The notes: a model not told the origin generated them from the sequence alone. Shown: positions 10,446 to 19,632, numbered from the stretch's first letter. The stretch: 52,091 nt of DNA from Lactococcus garvieae (GCF_016758115.1 NZ_WIVG01000012.1:1-52091), one strand, 5' to 3'. Translations and numbers: made by a program.

Positions 10446-10475
10446 CAAAAAAGATCCCCACCATGGTGAGAATCT
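10446..10475 (-). terminator. Orphan minus-strand terminator upstream of the HAD gene
   Basis: AGATTCTCACC (10475-10465) pairs with GGTGGGGATCT (10462-10452), with two G-U pairs, followed by a run of T on the minus strand. No gene ends here on that strand, so it may end a short RNA begun near a TATAAT at about 10515-10520. The remaining 10480-11018 stretch shows no convincing gene. A 63-codon ORF at 10737-10928 has no ribosome binding site or recognisable content. Confidence 0.5.
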
Positions 10476-11018
10476 AAAGATGTTACAAAAAAGAGTATTA
10501 TTTGGAATGCTTTTATTATATCTTCCACTGCTTAAATCAAGCTAAAAAATTAAAATTCCCCTGTTTTTAATAAAAATGATTTTATAGTTGCCCTGAGCCA
10601 ATGAGAATACTGCTCCTGTCGTAATTACAGTTCTGCTTAAGTTTCAAATGTAATAATAAAGGTTACAACACTAAAACAAGGTACTCCGTTTAAAATTAAT
10701 AAGAAATACAGCGGAAGGGCAATAAACTAAACATTAATGCCCAAAAGACATGATCAAAACGAACAGACTCGCATGCAAGGAAAGTTTTCTACTGGTAGGA
10801 TATGTCACAGTTTTTACTTACAGACCGTCCGTGGAAGCGAAAGCTCCCAACTGTGGTTGAATGCTTTCTTGGCAGCTCCAAAGAGGGCTAAAAGACACTT
10901 CATCTATCAAGAAAGAAGCACTCTTTAGTAGAAAGATTTTGTCTACAGTCTGATATGAAATTATTTTATTCGAAAATTCATAAGTATCTTAGAAATAACG
11001 AACAGTTAAGGAGAAAGC

Positions 11019-11714
11019 ATGACACTTTTAAACGTGAAAATAGATAAATATTTTATACGAGATTTACTGATATTACTTATCGGGGTAGGGCTTTATGTCC
11101 TCTCTGTACAACTTTTTGTAATTCCCAACCGCTTGGCCAGCAATGGTGTCGCCGGTTTTTCCGTACTGATGGACTTTGTCTTTGGGATTAATCCCGCTAT
11201 AACTTTCCTTCTCGTCAACATTCCTCTCTTTATCTTTGGTCGAAAATACCTCTCTTCACGAGAAATTCTCCTCAGCATTCCGGGAGCTGCTGCCATGAGT
11301 ATCTGGATGATTATCTTCGAAGCTGCCGGAGTCACGGGAATCCAGTTTTCTAATATTATCTTCGCCGGTCTCTTTGATGGTCTTTTATCCGGAATAGCAG
11401 CTGGTTTGGTTGTCATATCTGAAGGAACTTTTGGCGGAACTTTACTTCTGGGGCGTATTCTGGAAGAAAAATGGAGCTTCAAGGTTGATAAGGTTTTATT
11501 TAGCGGTGATGTCATTGTTCTGAGCCTTTCTCTTCTAACTTATCTCACGTTACCAAATTTTGCAGTCACTCTTCTGTCTTGTTATATCTTCAGTAAGATG
11601 ACACTTATTGTGGGGCGCTCTGACTACCGTCAAGAACTTCTTCGCCGTCTAACATCGCTTCTCCCTCTTCCACAGTTCCAAACACAGTCTATTAAGGAAA
11701 AAAATGGAAGATAA
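11019..11714 (+). CDS. YitT family membrane protein (DUF161), no C-terminal DUF2179
   Basis: 231 aa. The YitT core is clear: GVGLYVLSVQLFVIPNRLASNGVAG at the N-terminus, then NIPLFIFGRKYLSSREI, a GTFGGTLLLGRILEE loop and further helices, about six in all. Most family members are near 280 aa and end in a cytoplasmic DUF2179 domain. This one stops after a short basic tail, so that domain is absent. Start ATG 11019 has AAGGAGAAAGC upstream, a good ribosome binding site. Function is unknown; transport has been suggested for the family but not shown. The next gene follows after about 130 bp with its own promoter. Confidence 0.85.
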   Translation: MTLLNVKIDKYFIRDLLILLIGVGLYVLSVQLFVIPNRLASNGVAGFSVLMDFVFGINPAITFLLVNIPLFIFGRKYLSSREILLSIPGAAAMSIWMIIFEAAGVTGIQFSNIIFAGLFDGLLSGIAAGLVVISEGTFGGTLLLGRILEEKWSFKVDKVLFSGDVIVLSLSLLTYLTLPNFAVTLLSCYIFSKMTLIVGRSDYRQELLRRLTSLLPLPQFQTQSIKEKNGR

Positions 11715-11829
11715 TGTCTACACCCGCTAAATATTAGCTTTTTCATCGTCCTACATTCAAAAGATCCCCTCTATTAGTCTTTTTAGATTACAATATCTTT
11801 GCATCTTTGCACACAGATTGTTACTTTTT

Positions 11830-11838
11830 TGTTATACT
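11830..11838 (+). promoter_or_regulatory. Extended -10 promoter giving an apparently leaderless acmC-like mRNA
   Basis: TGT then TATACT at 11833-11838, with six bases (AGTTCC) before the ATG at 11845. No ribosome binding site is seen. The geometry matches that in front of the HAD gene. Confidence 0.55.
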
Positions 11839-11844
11839 AGTTCC

Positions 11845-12483
11845 ATGACATATGATAAAAATCGCCGAAGAACCTCTTCTAAACCTCGAAATTTCTTTCG
11901 TTTTATTTTACAGTTTTTGATTTTTCTGTTTATTGCAGTGCTTCTTTTGGCTTTCAGAACCATGCATACAAGCGACAATCGAAATACGACTGAACTTGCC
12001 ACACAAGTTGAAACTACTACCGAATATAACTTCATCCGCACAATTGCTCCTTACGCTCAAGAATCACAGAAAAAATATAATGTACTTGCCTCTCTAACCC
12101 TTGCTCAAGCAGCTCTGGAAAGTGATTTTGGGCAAAGTGGACTTGCTGCCAAGTATTACAATATTTTTGGGATAAAGGCTTATGGTAACGTTCCAACTGT
12201 CACTCTGGAAACAAAGGAGTTTGAAAATAACCAATGGATTACTGTAAAAGCGCAATTTCGCGTTTATGACAGTTGGAAGGACTCCGTAGAAGGACATGCT
12301 TATCTTTTTACCAAAGGAACAACATGGAATCCCCAACAATATGCGAGTGTCCTTGCTGCTAAAAATTACAAAGAAGCTGCTCGAGCCGTTCAAACATCTG
12401 GTTATGCAACTGACCCTGCCTATACTGAAAAACTCATCCAAATGATTGAAAGCTATGGCTTAGATCAATACGATAAAATTTAA
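11845..12483 (+). CDS. acmC: Peptidoglycan hydrolase, AcmC-like (glucosaminidase domain)
   Basis: 212 aa from ATG 11845; an upstream TTG at 11818 would overlap the promoter and is less likely. A basic N-terminus and one membrane segment (about 17-38) are followed by a GH73-type glucosaminidase domain from about 60. It contains IAPYAQESQKKYNVLASLTLAQAALESDFGQSG with the catalytic-type glutamate in ALES, then YYNIFGIKA and FRVYDSWKDSVEGHA. There is no LysM repeat. Length and lack of LysM fit lactococcal AcmC rather than AcmA, AcmB or AcmD. It would cleave cell-wall glycan outside the membrane. A convergent terminator follows. Confidence 0.8.
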   Translation: MTYDKNRRRTSSKPRNFFRFILQFLIFLFIAVLLLAFRTMHTSDNRNTTELATQVETTTEYNFIRTIAPYAQESQKKYNVLASLTLAQAALESDFGQSGLAAKYYNIFGIKAYGNVPTVTLETKEFENNQWITVKAQFRVYDSWKDSVEGHAYLFTKGTTWNPQQYASVLAAKNYKEAARAVQTSGYATDPAYTEKLIQMIESYGLDQYDKI

Positions 12484-12494
12484 TTTTTCCTTTT

Positions 12495-12558
12495 TAAGAA
12501 GATATAAAAAATGTAGAGACCCGTTCACCAGTGTCCCTACATTTTTTATATCTTCTTA
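12495..12558. terminator. Very long bidirectional terminator between acmC-like and endA-like genes
   Basis: A perfect 22-bp inverted repeat (12495-12516 and 12537-12558). The right arm includes the stop codon of the leftward nuclease gene. T-rich runs occur on both strands. Confidence 0.9.
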
Positions 12559-13449
12559 CCGCATCAACGTTCCCTTTCCAGTGGAATAATCAATCTGAAC
12601 TCCTGGCTGTACATTTGGAATAAAAACATTAAACTCTAAACTGCCATCCTTGGATTTTGCTTCCATATGTGTACCATAAGGAACCAAGTCATTTCCTTCA
12701 TAAAGTGGTTCAACACGATAGCGTACCGTTTTGTTCTTGTCTAGCGCTCTACGCACTAAACCCTCATAATAGTTTTGCCCTGTATTTTCATCATTCCCAT
12801 TACTGGACTGATTAGCCCAGGATGTTTGGGTGCTAATATTTCTAGGGTTTGCCTCCGAAGCATCAAAACTTTTAATGTTTCCAGCCAAAGCATAGCCAAT
12901 GGAGTGGCCTCTGTTATAGAGTGTTGTATACGGACCTTCTGGAATCATCAGTTGTTTCCAGCCAACAGGATTTATTTTTGCTGCATTGGACTTTCCATCT
13001 GCTCCTGATGTTTCTGTACGTTTTTTATATTGACGGCTGCTCTTGTTCAGTAAAGCATTTGCCAGCCTAGGGCGACCCAAACTATCTTGACTCGCCAGCT
13101 GTACATATGGCGCACTGTTTACATTTGCGTTAAGCTCTGTCTTATTAGCGTTTATAATGAAAGCACCTGCTCCATTATAAGTAACCGCTCCTTTTAAATT
13201 CTTTTTAATCGAGGGCGTTAGAACAGATTGAGCGAGTGACTGTGTAGGAACCTTGTCCTCAATACTTCCAAAGTCAACTTTACTAAACTTTTTCAGTTGT
13301 TGACTTTGTTTTAGCTGATTCTGAGAAGATATGCCGGAAACCGTGGATAAAATTTCTGGATTTGCCTTGAGGAAACCTAATCCAAGAATGGCAATTGTAC
13401 CAAGAATCCCTGCACTTGCCTTAAGTCTTATTTGTTTTTTCTTTGCCAT
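12556..13449 (-). CDS. DNA/RNA non-specific endonuclease, EndA-like
   Basis: 297 aa from ATG 13449, chosen because AGGA lies six bases upstream; longer TTG 13491 and ATG 13482 starts lack this. A basic start (MAKKKQIRLK) and one membrane segment anchor it outside the cell. The nuclease domain shows GRPRLANALLNKSSRQYKKR, the active-site motif NRGHSIGYALAG, then the NPRNISTQTSWANQS and TGQNYYEGLVRRALD region of the beta-beta-alpha-metal family. Pneumococcal EndA, which degrades incoming DNA to single strands, has DRGH; here the first residue is asparagine, with the general-base histidine kept. Role in DNA uptake or nutrition is inferred. Confidence 0.85.
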   Translation of the reverse strand: MAKKKQIRLKASAGILGTIAILGLGFLKANPEILSTVSGISSQNQLKQSQQLKKFSKVDFGSIEDKVPTQSLAQSVLTPSIKKNLKGAVTYNGAGAFIINANKTELNANVNSAPYVQLASQDSLGRPRLANALLNKSSRQYKKRTETSGADGKSNAAKINPVGWKQLMIPEGPYTTLYNRGHSIGYALAGNIKSFDASEANPRNISTQTSWANQSSNGNDENTGQNYYEGLVRRALDKNKTVRYRVEPLYEGNDLVPYGTHMEAKSKDGSLEFNVFIPNVQPGVQIDYSTGKGTLMR

Positions 13450-13557
13450 TCTTATTCCTATTTTTATACCTTTCTCATTCATATTGCTCAATTTTTCATT
13501 ACTTCTAAAAGCTCATAAAGAAAAGAGACTTCCGTCTGCTTTTCTTTTGTCTTTGCT

Positions 13558-14391
13558 TTATTGAGGATTTCTAAAAAGTTTGTCATACTGCTCCTGAGTA
13601 CGAATTAGGTTCAAGTCCAAGTGTCCACCATAGCTAGAAAGGCGCCCACGGTCTGTAAACTGGTGCATATCATAACTTAAAGTTGTTTTAGGAGAGCTGT
13701 CCCACATACCGGTATTTCTACCATAGTCAGCCATCCAAATGGAGCTAAAATGACTTGAATCAATCTTGTGATCGTTTAAGAACCAATCTTGTGCATATAT
13801 CCCAATATTCTTTACACCCAGCTTCTCAAGTTCTGTACGGAAGGCTTCAACTCCCTCGCTCATATTATTCATACTCACTTCTTCAACATCAAGCCAATAG
13901 TAGGTTGGATTAAAAGGATGTGCGCGTTCATAAAATAAACGAGCTTGTTCCCTCATTTCTTCAATGTTTTTCCCATTTACATATGCATAAACAGCAACAG
14001 GTACACCACGTTTTTGTAATTCTGTTATATGTGTTTTAAACTGTCTATCTTCACCATTTTTATAGGCAGCTGCATTGTCTTTACTCGACTTTCCAGTCTG
14101 GACACGCACGATAGCTCCAATAATTTCTTGGCTCATCAAATTATAGTCAATATCTTCAGGACGTTGCCAGGCAGATACATCTACAGCAAACCTGTTTAAA
14201 TCAACTTCGTTATTTGCCAATAATTTATTTACAACTACTGTTTCTTCCTTGTTGTGATTTGTGGCTACTGCCTCAGGAACTTGATAACGCAAATTTCCAA
14301 AAATAAAGACTAAGGCAGTAAAAATCCCAGCAATAATAACAGTTGCTAGAGGGGTAAGTTTTTTTCTCATATTACTATTTTTACTCTTCAT
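13558..14391 (-). CDS. GH25 family muramidase (lysozyme), membrane-anchored
   Basis: 277 aa. One N-terminal membrane segment (about 12-32) is followed by a spacer and a GH25 domain from about residue 63. Features are the opening FAVDVSAWQ, the acidic pair in WLDVEEV (about 168) that carries the catalytic acid, the IGIYAQDWF strand and a closing YDMHQFTDRGR. GH25 enzymes cleave MurNAc-GlcNAc bonds of peptidoglycan. No cell-wall-binding repeats are present. It lies with the AcmC-like hydrolase and the EndA-like nuclease in a cluster of surface hydrolases. The upstream ATG at 14391 is taken; ATG 14370 is also possible, and neither has a strong ribosome binding site. Confidence 0.88.
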   Translation of the reverse strand: MKSKNSNMRKKLTPLATVIIAGIFTALVFIFGNLRYQVPEAVATNHNKEETVVVNKLLANNEVDLNRFAVDVSAWQRPEDIDYNLMSQEIIGAIVRVQTGKSSKDNAAAYKNGEDRQFKTHITELQKRGVPVAVYAYVNGKNIEEMREQARLFYERAHPFNPTYYWLDVEEVSMNNMSEGVEAFRTELEKLGVKNIGIYAQDWFLNDHKIDSSHFSSIWMADYGRNTGMWDSSPKTTLSYDMHQFTDRGRLSSYGGHLDLNLIRTQEQYDKLFRNPQ

Positions 14392-14440
14392 TCACACCAT
14401 TGTAACATAGATTGACGTAATCTTTTTCTCAAATGCATAC

Positions 14441-15565
14441 TTAATCTAAAAGAAAGCGTTCAAACACTTCATTCCCTAATTCAAAGCCCTTTTCTGTCAT
14501 TTGAATACGACCTTCAGCTTCAAAAAGTAACTTTTGGGCAATCAAGTCTTGAATAATCATTCCATAGACATCTTCAAGTTTTTGCTTAAATTTTTCCTGA
14601 AATCTCTCCCTAGAGACTCCTGATTTCTTACGTAAGCCCAGAAACATCTCTTCTTCAATCATCTCTTTACGTGTTAAAATTTCTTCATTGACTCTTTTGT
14701 TTTCTTCACGTAAATAATGATGAATCGGACCGTGATTTTTATAGCGGATGCCATCCAAATACCCTGAGGCTCCGGCTCCGATACCGTAATATTCAGCATT
14801 GTCCCAGTAAGTCAAGTTATGCTTACTTTCATAACCTATTTTTCCAAAGTTTGACACTTCATAATGAGAATAACCATTGGATGTAAGTGTATCAACAATG
14901 TACTCATACATATCTGCATTGCGTTCATCAGAAGGCAAACGTAAATGCCCTCGACGTTGACGATTCATAAATATGGTATGGTCTTCCAAAATCAAGCTGT
15001 ACAATGCGACATGAGGCAGATTCAAATCCAAAAACTTCTTCACATCTCTTTCGACCATCTCCATTGTTTGGTTGGGTAAACCATAGATTAAATCAATAGT
15101 GATGTTTTCAAAACCTGCAGCACTCAAACGCTCAATAGCTCTGTAAACTTGAGCTTCTGTATGCGTTCTACCAATCTTTTTCAGCAACTTGTCATCAAAA
15201 GATTGTACGCCAAGGGAAATTCGATTAACTGGTGAGCTTGCCAACACAGCAAGAACTTCATCTGTCAAATCAGAAGGATTGGCCTCTACTGTGAATTCTT
15301 CAAGTTCACCCAAATCCAAGTTTTTCGTCAAATGGGTTAAGAGCTTTTCTAACTGGTCAGCAGGCAGAACACTTGGGGTTCCACCACCGACATAGAGCGT
15401 CTTTAAACTTGTAATTTGATAAGAATCATATTCTTTAAGCAGCTCATCAATATAGTCCGCGACAGGTTGGCCCGTCATCAAAACTTTAGCAAAATCACAG
15501 TAATAACAAATATGTGAACAAAAAGGGATATGGATATAAGCTGCTGTTGCTTTATTTTTACTCAC
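14441..15565 (-). CDS. hemW: Radical SAM family heme chaperone HemW
   Basis: 374 aa, the usual length. The N-terminal radical SAM motif CSHICYYC (Cys 16, 20, 23) binds the 4Fe-4S cluster, followed by YVGGGTPSVL (about 60) and the SLGVQSFDDKLL strand. The extra cysteine of true coproporphyrinogen dehydrogenase HemN (CxxxCxxCxC) is replaced by Asp-Phe, which favours HemW. HemW binds heme and can insert it into proteins, relevant in lactococci that respire with supplied heme. The GTG start has AGAGGA six bases upstream. It is a single gene here; the following 15566-15837 stretch holds only the aspD promoter. Confidence 0.93.
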   Translation of the reverse strand: MSKNKATAAYIHIPFCSHICYYCDFAKVLMTGQPVADYIDELLKEYDSYQITSLKTLYVGGGTPSVLPADQLEKLLTHLTKNLDLGELEEFTVEANPSDLTDEVLAVLASSPVNRISLGVQSFDDKLLKKIGRTHTEAQVYRAIERLSAAGFENITIDLIYGLPNQTMEMVERDVKKFLDLNLPHVALYSLILEDHTIFMNRQRRGHLRLPSDERNADMYEYIVDTLTSNGYSHYEVSNFGKIGYESKHNLTYWDNAEYYGIGAGASGYLDGIRYKNHGPIHHYLREENKRVNEEILTRKEMIEEEMFLGLRKKSGVSRERFQEKFKQKLEDVYGMIIQDLIAQKLLFEAEGRIQMTEKGFELGNEVFERFLLD

Positions 15566-15790
15566 TTTTATTCCTCTTCATATTCTGTTTAAGCCCCTTA
15601 CTTGTTCCAAGTCTATCTCCTATTCCTAATTTCTCGAGTCAAGAGTCCCAAAATATTGAATAAGAGAAGTTGGATGGAAAAAGTCAGATATTCTCGGATT
15701 CAAAAAAACTCATATCGTTCTATTGTAACAAAAAACAAGCAGAAATTTTATCATTTTATACTATTTTAGTCAAATTGTTTTTGTTTATTA

Positions 15791-15799
15791 TGTTATAAT
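15791..15799 (+). promoter_or_regulatory. Extended -10 promoter of the aspartate decarboxylase gene
   Basis: TGT then TATAAT at 15794-15799, about 40 bp before the ATG. No convincing -35 is present. Confidence 0.55.
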
Positions 15800-15837
15800 T
15801 AATAGCAAAGGTTCAATAAATTCAGCTGGGAGAACAT

Positions 15838-17433
15838 ATGGAAAAAGAAGTTACCATTACTGACTACACTGGTTTAGGAGCATTTGAAGTCAGCTTTGAA
15901 ATGCTTAAACTGGCAGAAAAAAATAAGAAAGACAATATCTTTTTAAATGCTGGACGTGGTAATCCAAACTGGATTAATACAAAAGCACGCCTGGCTTTCA
16001 ATCGTCTGATTGAATTTGGTATCAAAGACTCCCTTCGTACCATCGAAAAAGCCGACATGGCTGGTTACACGACGTTAAAGGGGATTGGGCAAAGATTTGA
16101 GGCCTTTCTAGAACCCGATGATGATGAGATCGATAAGTTTTTGATTGATGTGATGGACTATATCGAGATTGATCTCAAACTCAATATTGACGAAGTGATT
16201 AAAGAATTTATCGATGGTGCCATTGGAAACAACTATCCGGTGCCCAGCCGTTGTTTGAAAAATACAGAAATTATACTGAATCGTTTTATGGAGAAAATTC
16301 TCTATAATGGCGTTCATCTCGAAGATAAGACACAGATTTTCCCGACAGAAGGGGGAACAGCAGCTATTGTCTATATTTTCAACTCGCTTAAGCGCAATAA
16401 ACTGGTTGTTCCTGGTGACAAAATTGCTATCAATACACCTATTTTTACCCCTTATTTGCAGTTGCCTGGACTGAGCGAATTTAACCTGGTAGAAACACTC
16501 ATAACTTCTGATGAAAGTGATCATTGGAACATTCCAGAAACAGAAATTGAAAAATTATCTGATCCTGATATTAAAGCGTTCTTTTTAGTAAACCCGTCAA
16601 ACCCAGGGTCTAAAGCTTTCAATCAAGAAACACTTCAAGCCTTGAAACGTGCTGTTGAAAAAAACCCTAATTTGATTATTATTACAGATGATGTCTATGG
16701 AACTTTCGTCCAAGATTTCCAATCTGTTTACAGCGTTGTCCCTTATAATACAATCTTGGTTTACTCTTTCTCAAAACTGTTTGGGGCAACAGGTTGGCGT
16801 TTAGGTCTTATTGCTATGCAAGAAGATAATGTGTTTGATCGTCTCATTTCTGAACTTGATCCTGAAGACATTGAGAAGCTAGATAAACGCTATGATATTG
16901 TTACTCATGATACAGCAGAATTGCCTTTCATTGAACGCATCGTTGCTGACTCTCGTTCTGTTGGGCTTTACCATACGGCTGGACTCTCAACACCTCAGCA
17001 AATCATGGAAGTGCTCTTTGCTTTCACACACTTGATCCATCGTAAGGAAACGGATCCTTACTTTGAGGCCTGCGAGTCTCTTATCGATGAACGCTATCAA
17101 GATTTGCTCAAAGCAATGAAATTAGAGCCTGATAATTCTAAAGAAAATGCCAAATACTATACGCTGGTTGATATCTACCATTTAGCTGAAATTCGTTTTG
17201 GTAAAAAATTCCGGACTTATCTCGAGGAGAACTTTGATTACCTTGAGTTTCTGCTCAATCTGGCAGATAAAAATGGTGTCGTTTTAATGGATGGCACAGG
17301 TTTTGGAGCTTCGAGTGGCACACTTCGCATTTCTCAAGCCAATCTTCCTACTGAAGATTATTATTTAATAGGTAAGCAAATCATCAATTTGCTTAAAGAA
17401 TATTATTCTGATTATCTGAAAAAGAGGGAATGA
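15838..17433 (+). CDS. aspD: Bifunctional aspartate aminotransferase / aspartate 4-decarboxylase
   Basis: 531 aa, matching the long aspartate 4-decarboxylases rather than the roughly 400-aa aminotransferases. Fold-type I PLP features include NAGRGNPNW near residue 38, the FPTEGGTAAIVYIF cofactor region, FFLVNPSNPGSKAF, TDDVYGTF, and the PLP-lysine motif YSFSKLFGATGWRLG (lysine near 314). The enzyme converts aspartate to alanine and CO2, which consumes a proton and can feed a proton motive force when coupled to the aspartate:alanine exchanger AspT. No aspT gene is adjacent. The start has GGGAG at good distance. A bidirectional terminator follows. Confidence 0.92.
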   Translation: MEKEVTITDYTGLGAFEVSFEMLKLAEKNKKDNIFLNAGRGNPNWINTKARLAFNRLIEFGIKDSLRTIEKADMAGYTTLKGIGQRFEAFLEPDDDEIDKFLIDVMDYIEIDLKLNIDEVIKEFIDGAIGNNYPVPSRCLKNTEIILNRFMEKILYNGVHLEDKTQIFPTEGGTAAIVYIFNSLKRNKLVVPGDKIAINTPIFTPYLQLPGLSEFNLVETLITSDESDHWNIPETEIEKLSDPDIKAFFLVNPSNPGSKAFNQETLQALKRAVEKNPNLIIITDDVYGTFVQDFQSVYSVVPYNTILVYSFSKLFGATGWRLGLIAMQEDNVFDRLISELDPEDIEKLDKRYDIVTHDTAELPFIERIVADSRSVGLYHTAGLSTPQQIMEVLFAFTHLIHRKETDPYFEACESLIDERYQDLLKAMKLEPDNSKENAKYYTLVDIYHLAEIRFGKKFRTYLEENFDYLEFLLNLADKNGVVLMDGTGFGASSGTLRISQANLPTEDYYLIGKQIINLLKEYYSDYLKKRE

Positions 17434-17471
17434 ATTTCCTGATGAATAGCTGTGCATTATGAGCACAAAGC

Positions 17472-17500
17472 AAAAACGCTTGAAAAATTTTCAAGCGTTT
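17472..17500. terminator. Bidirectional terminator between aspD and the transaldolase-like gene
   Basis: AAAACGCTTGAAAA/TTTTCAAGCGTTTT nearly perfect hairpin between convergent genes, with T runs on both sides. Confidence 0.9.
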
Positions 17501-17511
17501 TCTGATTTAAT

Positions 17512-18222
17512 CTAGTCTAATATTGTAAAGCCAAGTGTTTTTATATCCTTGTTAAACATTTTTACAGTATCAAGCGAAAGTTGTTCCAAATCCATATGAT
17601 ACATGCTTAATTTGTCGAGAATTGCTGGTGGTACGGTGATAATATCAGCCCCAAGTTCTTCTGCTTGGATAATATTATAAACTTCACGTGTTGAAGCCCA
17701 AAGTAGTTTAGTCCCTTCTTTTTGGCGGCAAATATCTAGCGCCTTTCTCATCAAAGGTTTCGGGTTAATCCCTGTGTCTGCAATGCGACCTGCAAAGACT
17801 GAAATTATATTTTCAGTACCTGGCGCAAGAGCTTCAACCGTATCTTCTACCTGCTTTTCAGTCATTAAAGCTGTCACATTCAACTTTAAACCTTGAGCAG
17901 AGAGTTTTTTAATCAACGGTACACTGGATTCTCCTAAAGTATTTGTGATAGGAATTTTCACAAAAACATTTTCACCCAACTCAGCCATGAGGAGAGCCTC
18001 TTTTTCCATGGTTTCAAAATCATCTCCAAAAACTTCAAAACTGATAGGCAACCCCTCAACCTTATCCAAGGCCTCACGCGCAAAAGCTATGTAATCCGTA
18101 ATCCCTGCCTTTTTCATGAGCGAGGGATTCGTTGTAAATCCCGTTACAAGTCCTTTTTCTTTCATTGCCAGCATGTCTGAAATTACGGCTCCATCAGAAT
18201 ATATCTTAATATCAAATTTCAT
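17512..18222 (-). CDS. Transaldolase-family protein (fructose-6-phosphate aldolase-like)
   Basis: 236 aa. It has the short transaldolase/FSA fold: SDGAVISDM at the start, the TNPSLMKKAG loop, the Schiff-base lysine in VFVKIPIT (about residue 91), and ISVFAGRIADTG. It is far shorter than classical TalB. FSA-like members either transfer or split dihydroxyacetone units. It overlaps the EIIC gene by ATGA and is the last gene of the PTS operon, so it probably acts on the phosphorylated sugar imported by that system. The exact substrate is unknown. Confidence 0.85.
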   Translation of the reverse strand: MKFDIKIYSDGAVISDMLAMKEKGLVTGFTTNPSLMKKAGITDYIAFAREALDKVEGLPISFEVFGDDFETMEKEALLMAELGENVFVKIPITNTLGESSVPLIKKLSAQGLKLNVTALMTEKQVEDTVEALAPGTENIISVFAGRIADTGINPKPLMRKALDICRQKEGTKLLWASTREVYNIIQAEELGADIITVPPAILDKLSMYHMDLEQLSLDTVKMFNKDIKTLGFTILD

Positions 18223-19595
18223 TTTTCTTCTCCTTCAAATTCAACATTATTTATCGCACGTTTTGAGGGTCTCAAGATGCTTGGGAGGAATAATACAAGC
18301 ACAGTAAAAGCTACAAGTAACCAGATACCCATTTGACCAAATGTTCCACCAACACGACCAAGAAGTATACCAATCGTACCAAAGTCAAAATCACCAAATG
18401 TAGCATTAGCAAATCCTAGATTTCCCAAGACTGGTAAAAGCCATGCTGGAAGGAAGGTGATTGCCAGTCCATTGACAAATGCACCAACGATAGCCCCTCG
18501 TCTTCCTCCTGTCGCATTTCCATAAACACCGGCTGTCGCGCCACAAAAGAAATGTGGAACAAGCCCTGGAATGATAAGCACTCCTCCAACAGCTCCCAGA
18601 ATCGCCATACCAACCAATCCTGCAGCAAAACTTGAGATAAAGCCGATGATTACAGCAGTTTGAGCGTAAGGGAAGAATACCGCACAGTCAACTGCTGGTA
18701 CAGCATTCGGAATAATCTTTTCAGCAATGCCCTGAAATGCAGGGAGTAAGTCTTGTAAAATCATGCGAACACCAGCATAAACAATGGCAACTCCAACAGC
18801 AAACTTGAGGGCACTAATGATAGCAAATAAGTAAGGAGATTGTCCACCCGATAGTGTCATTACAAAGTCTGATCCAGCTGCGATTGCAGAAACCAGATAG
18901 AAAATGATCATAATCAATGCAGTTGAAATTGTGGTATTACGTAAAAAACCAAATTTTTCCGAAACTTGAATATCTTCTGTAGATTTAGAGCCTTTGCCCA
19001 CTAGTCCTCCAATCCAAGCCGAAATATAGTATCCAACTGATCCGAAATGCCCCATCGCAATATCATCACCATCTGTAACCTTGAGAGTATATCTTTGACC
19101 AATCGCTGGAGAAATCGAACTCCATGCTCCCAAAAAGAATCCCCCAGTGGCCACAAGCATTGCACCTTTAAAACCGAGAGCACCAAGCACAGCTGAAAGT
19201 AAACAAGCCATAAAGAATGAGTGGTGTCCTGTCAGAAAAATATATTTATAACGTGTAATGCGAGCAATCAAGAGGTTAACTACCAGTCCAACGATAAGGA
19301 TGGACATTGTTTCAACTCCCAAAATATCCTGCGCTGTTGCGACAACCGCTTCATTATTTGGAATGACTCCTGTAATGTTGAAACCTTTTTCAATCATCTT
19401 GGACAAGGGATCCATCGCCCCTACGATAACGTCTGCACCAGCTGCAAGCATCAAATAGCCAAGAATCGGACCTAGAGTTCCAGTCATAACTTTATGCGCC
19501 GGCGCTCTTAATGCAAGCAGACCAACAAAGGCCACCATACCAATCAGAAACGCTGGTTCACTGAATAGATCTCTAACAAACTCTAAAAATATCAC
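18219..19595 (-). CDS. PTS EIIC, ascorbate/SgaT-UlaA family
   Basis: 458 aa and highly hydrophobic, like the L-ascorbate EIIC family (UlaA). Recognisable parts include PAHKVMTGTLGPILGYLML, the TGHHSFFMACLLSAVLG loop and VPHFFCGATAGVYGNATGGRRGA. EIIC binds and moves the sugar across the membrane while EIIB phosphorylates it. GTG start with GGAGG seven bases upstream. It follows the EIIB gene in the leftward operon. The family also includes transporters whose substrate is not ascorbate, and no Ula catabolic genes are here, so the substrate is left open. Confidence 0.9.
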   Translation of the reverse strand: MIFLEFVRDLFSEPAFLIGMVAFVGLLALRAPAHKVMTGTLGPILGYLMLAAGADVIVGAMDPLSKMIEKGFNITGVIPNNEAVVATAQDILGVETMSILIVGLVVNLLIARITRYKYIFLTGHHSFFMACLLSAVLGALGFKGAMLVATGGFFLGAWSSISPAIGQRYTLKVTDGDDIAMGHFGSVGYYISAWIGGLVGKGSKSTEDIQVSEKFGFLRNTTISTALIMIIFYLVSAIAAGSDFVMTLSGGQSPYLFAIISALKFAVGVAIVYAGVRMILQDLLPAFQGIAEKIIPNAVPAVDCAVFFPYAQTAVIIGFISSFAAGLVGMAILGAVGGVLIIPGLVPHFFCGATAGVYGNATGGRRGAIVGAFVNGLAITFLPAWLLPVLGNLGFANATFGDFDFGTIGILLGRVGGTFGQMGIWLLVAFTVLVLFLPSILRPSKRAINNVEFEGEEK

Positions 19596-19632
19596 CTTTA
19601 ATCCTCCTAAAGTTATTTATAGACAATTGAAG

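Noticed and set aside
10737-10928. 63-codon ORF on the plus strand in the gap before the YitT gene
   Set aside because: No ribosome binding site, no recognisable motif, and low-complexity mixed composition; judged a chance ORF.
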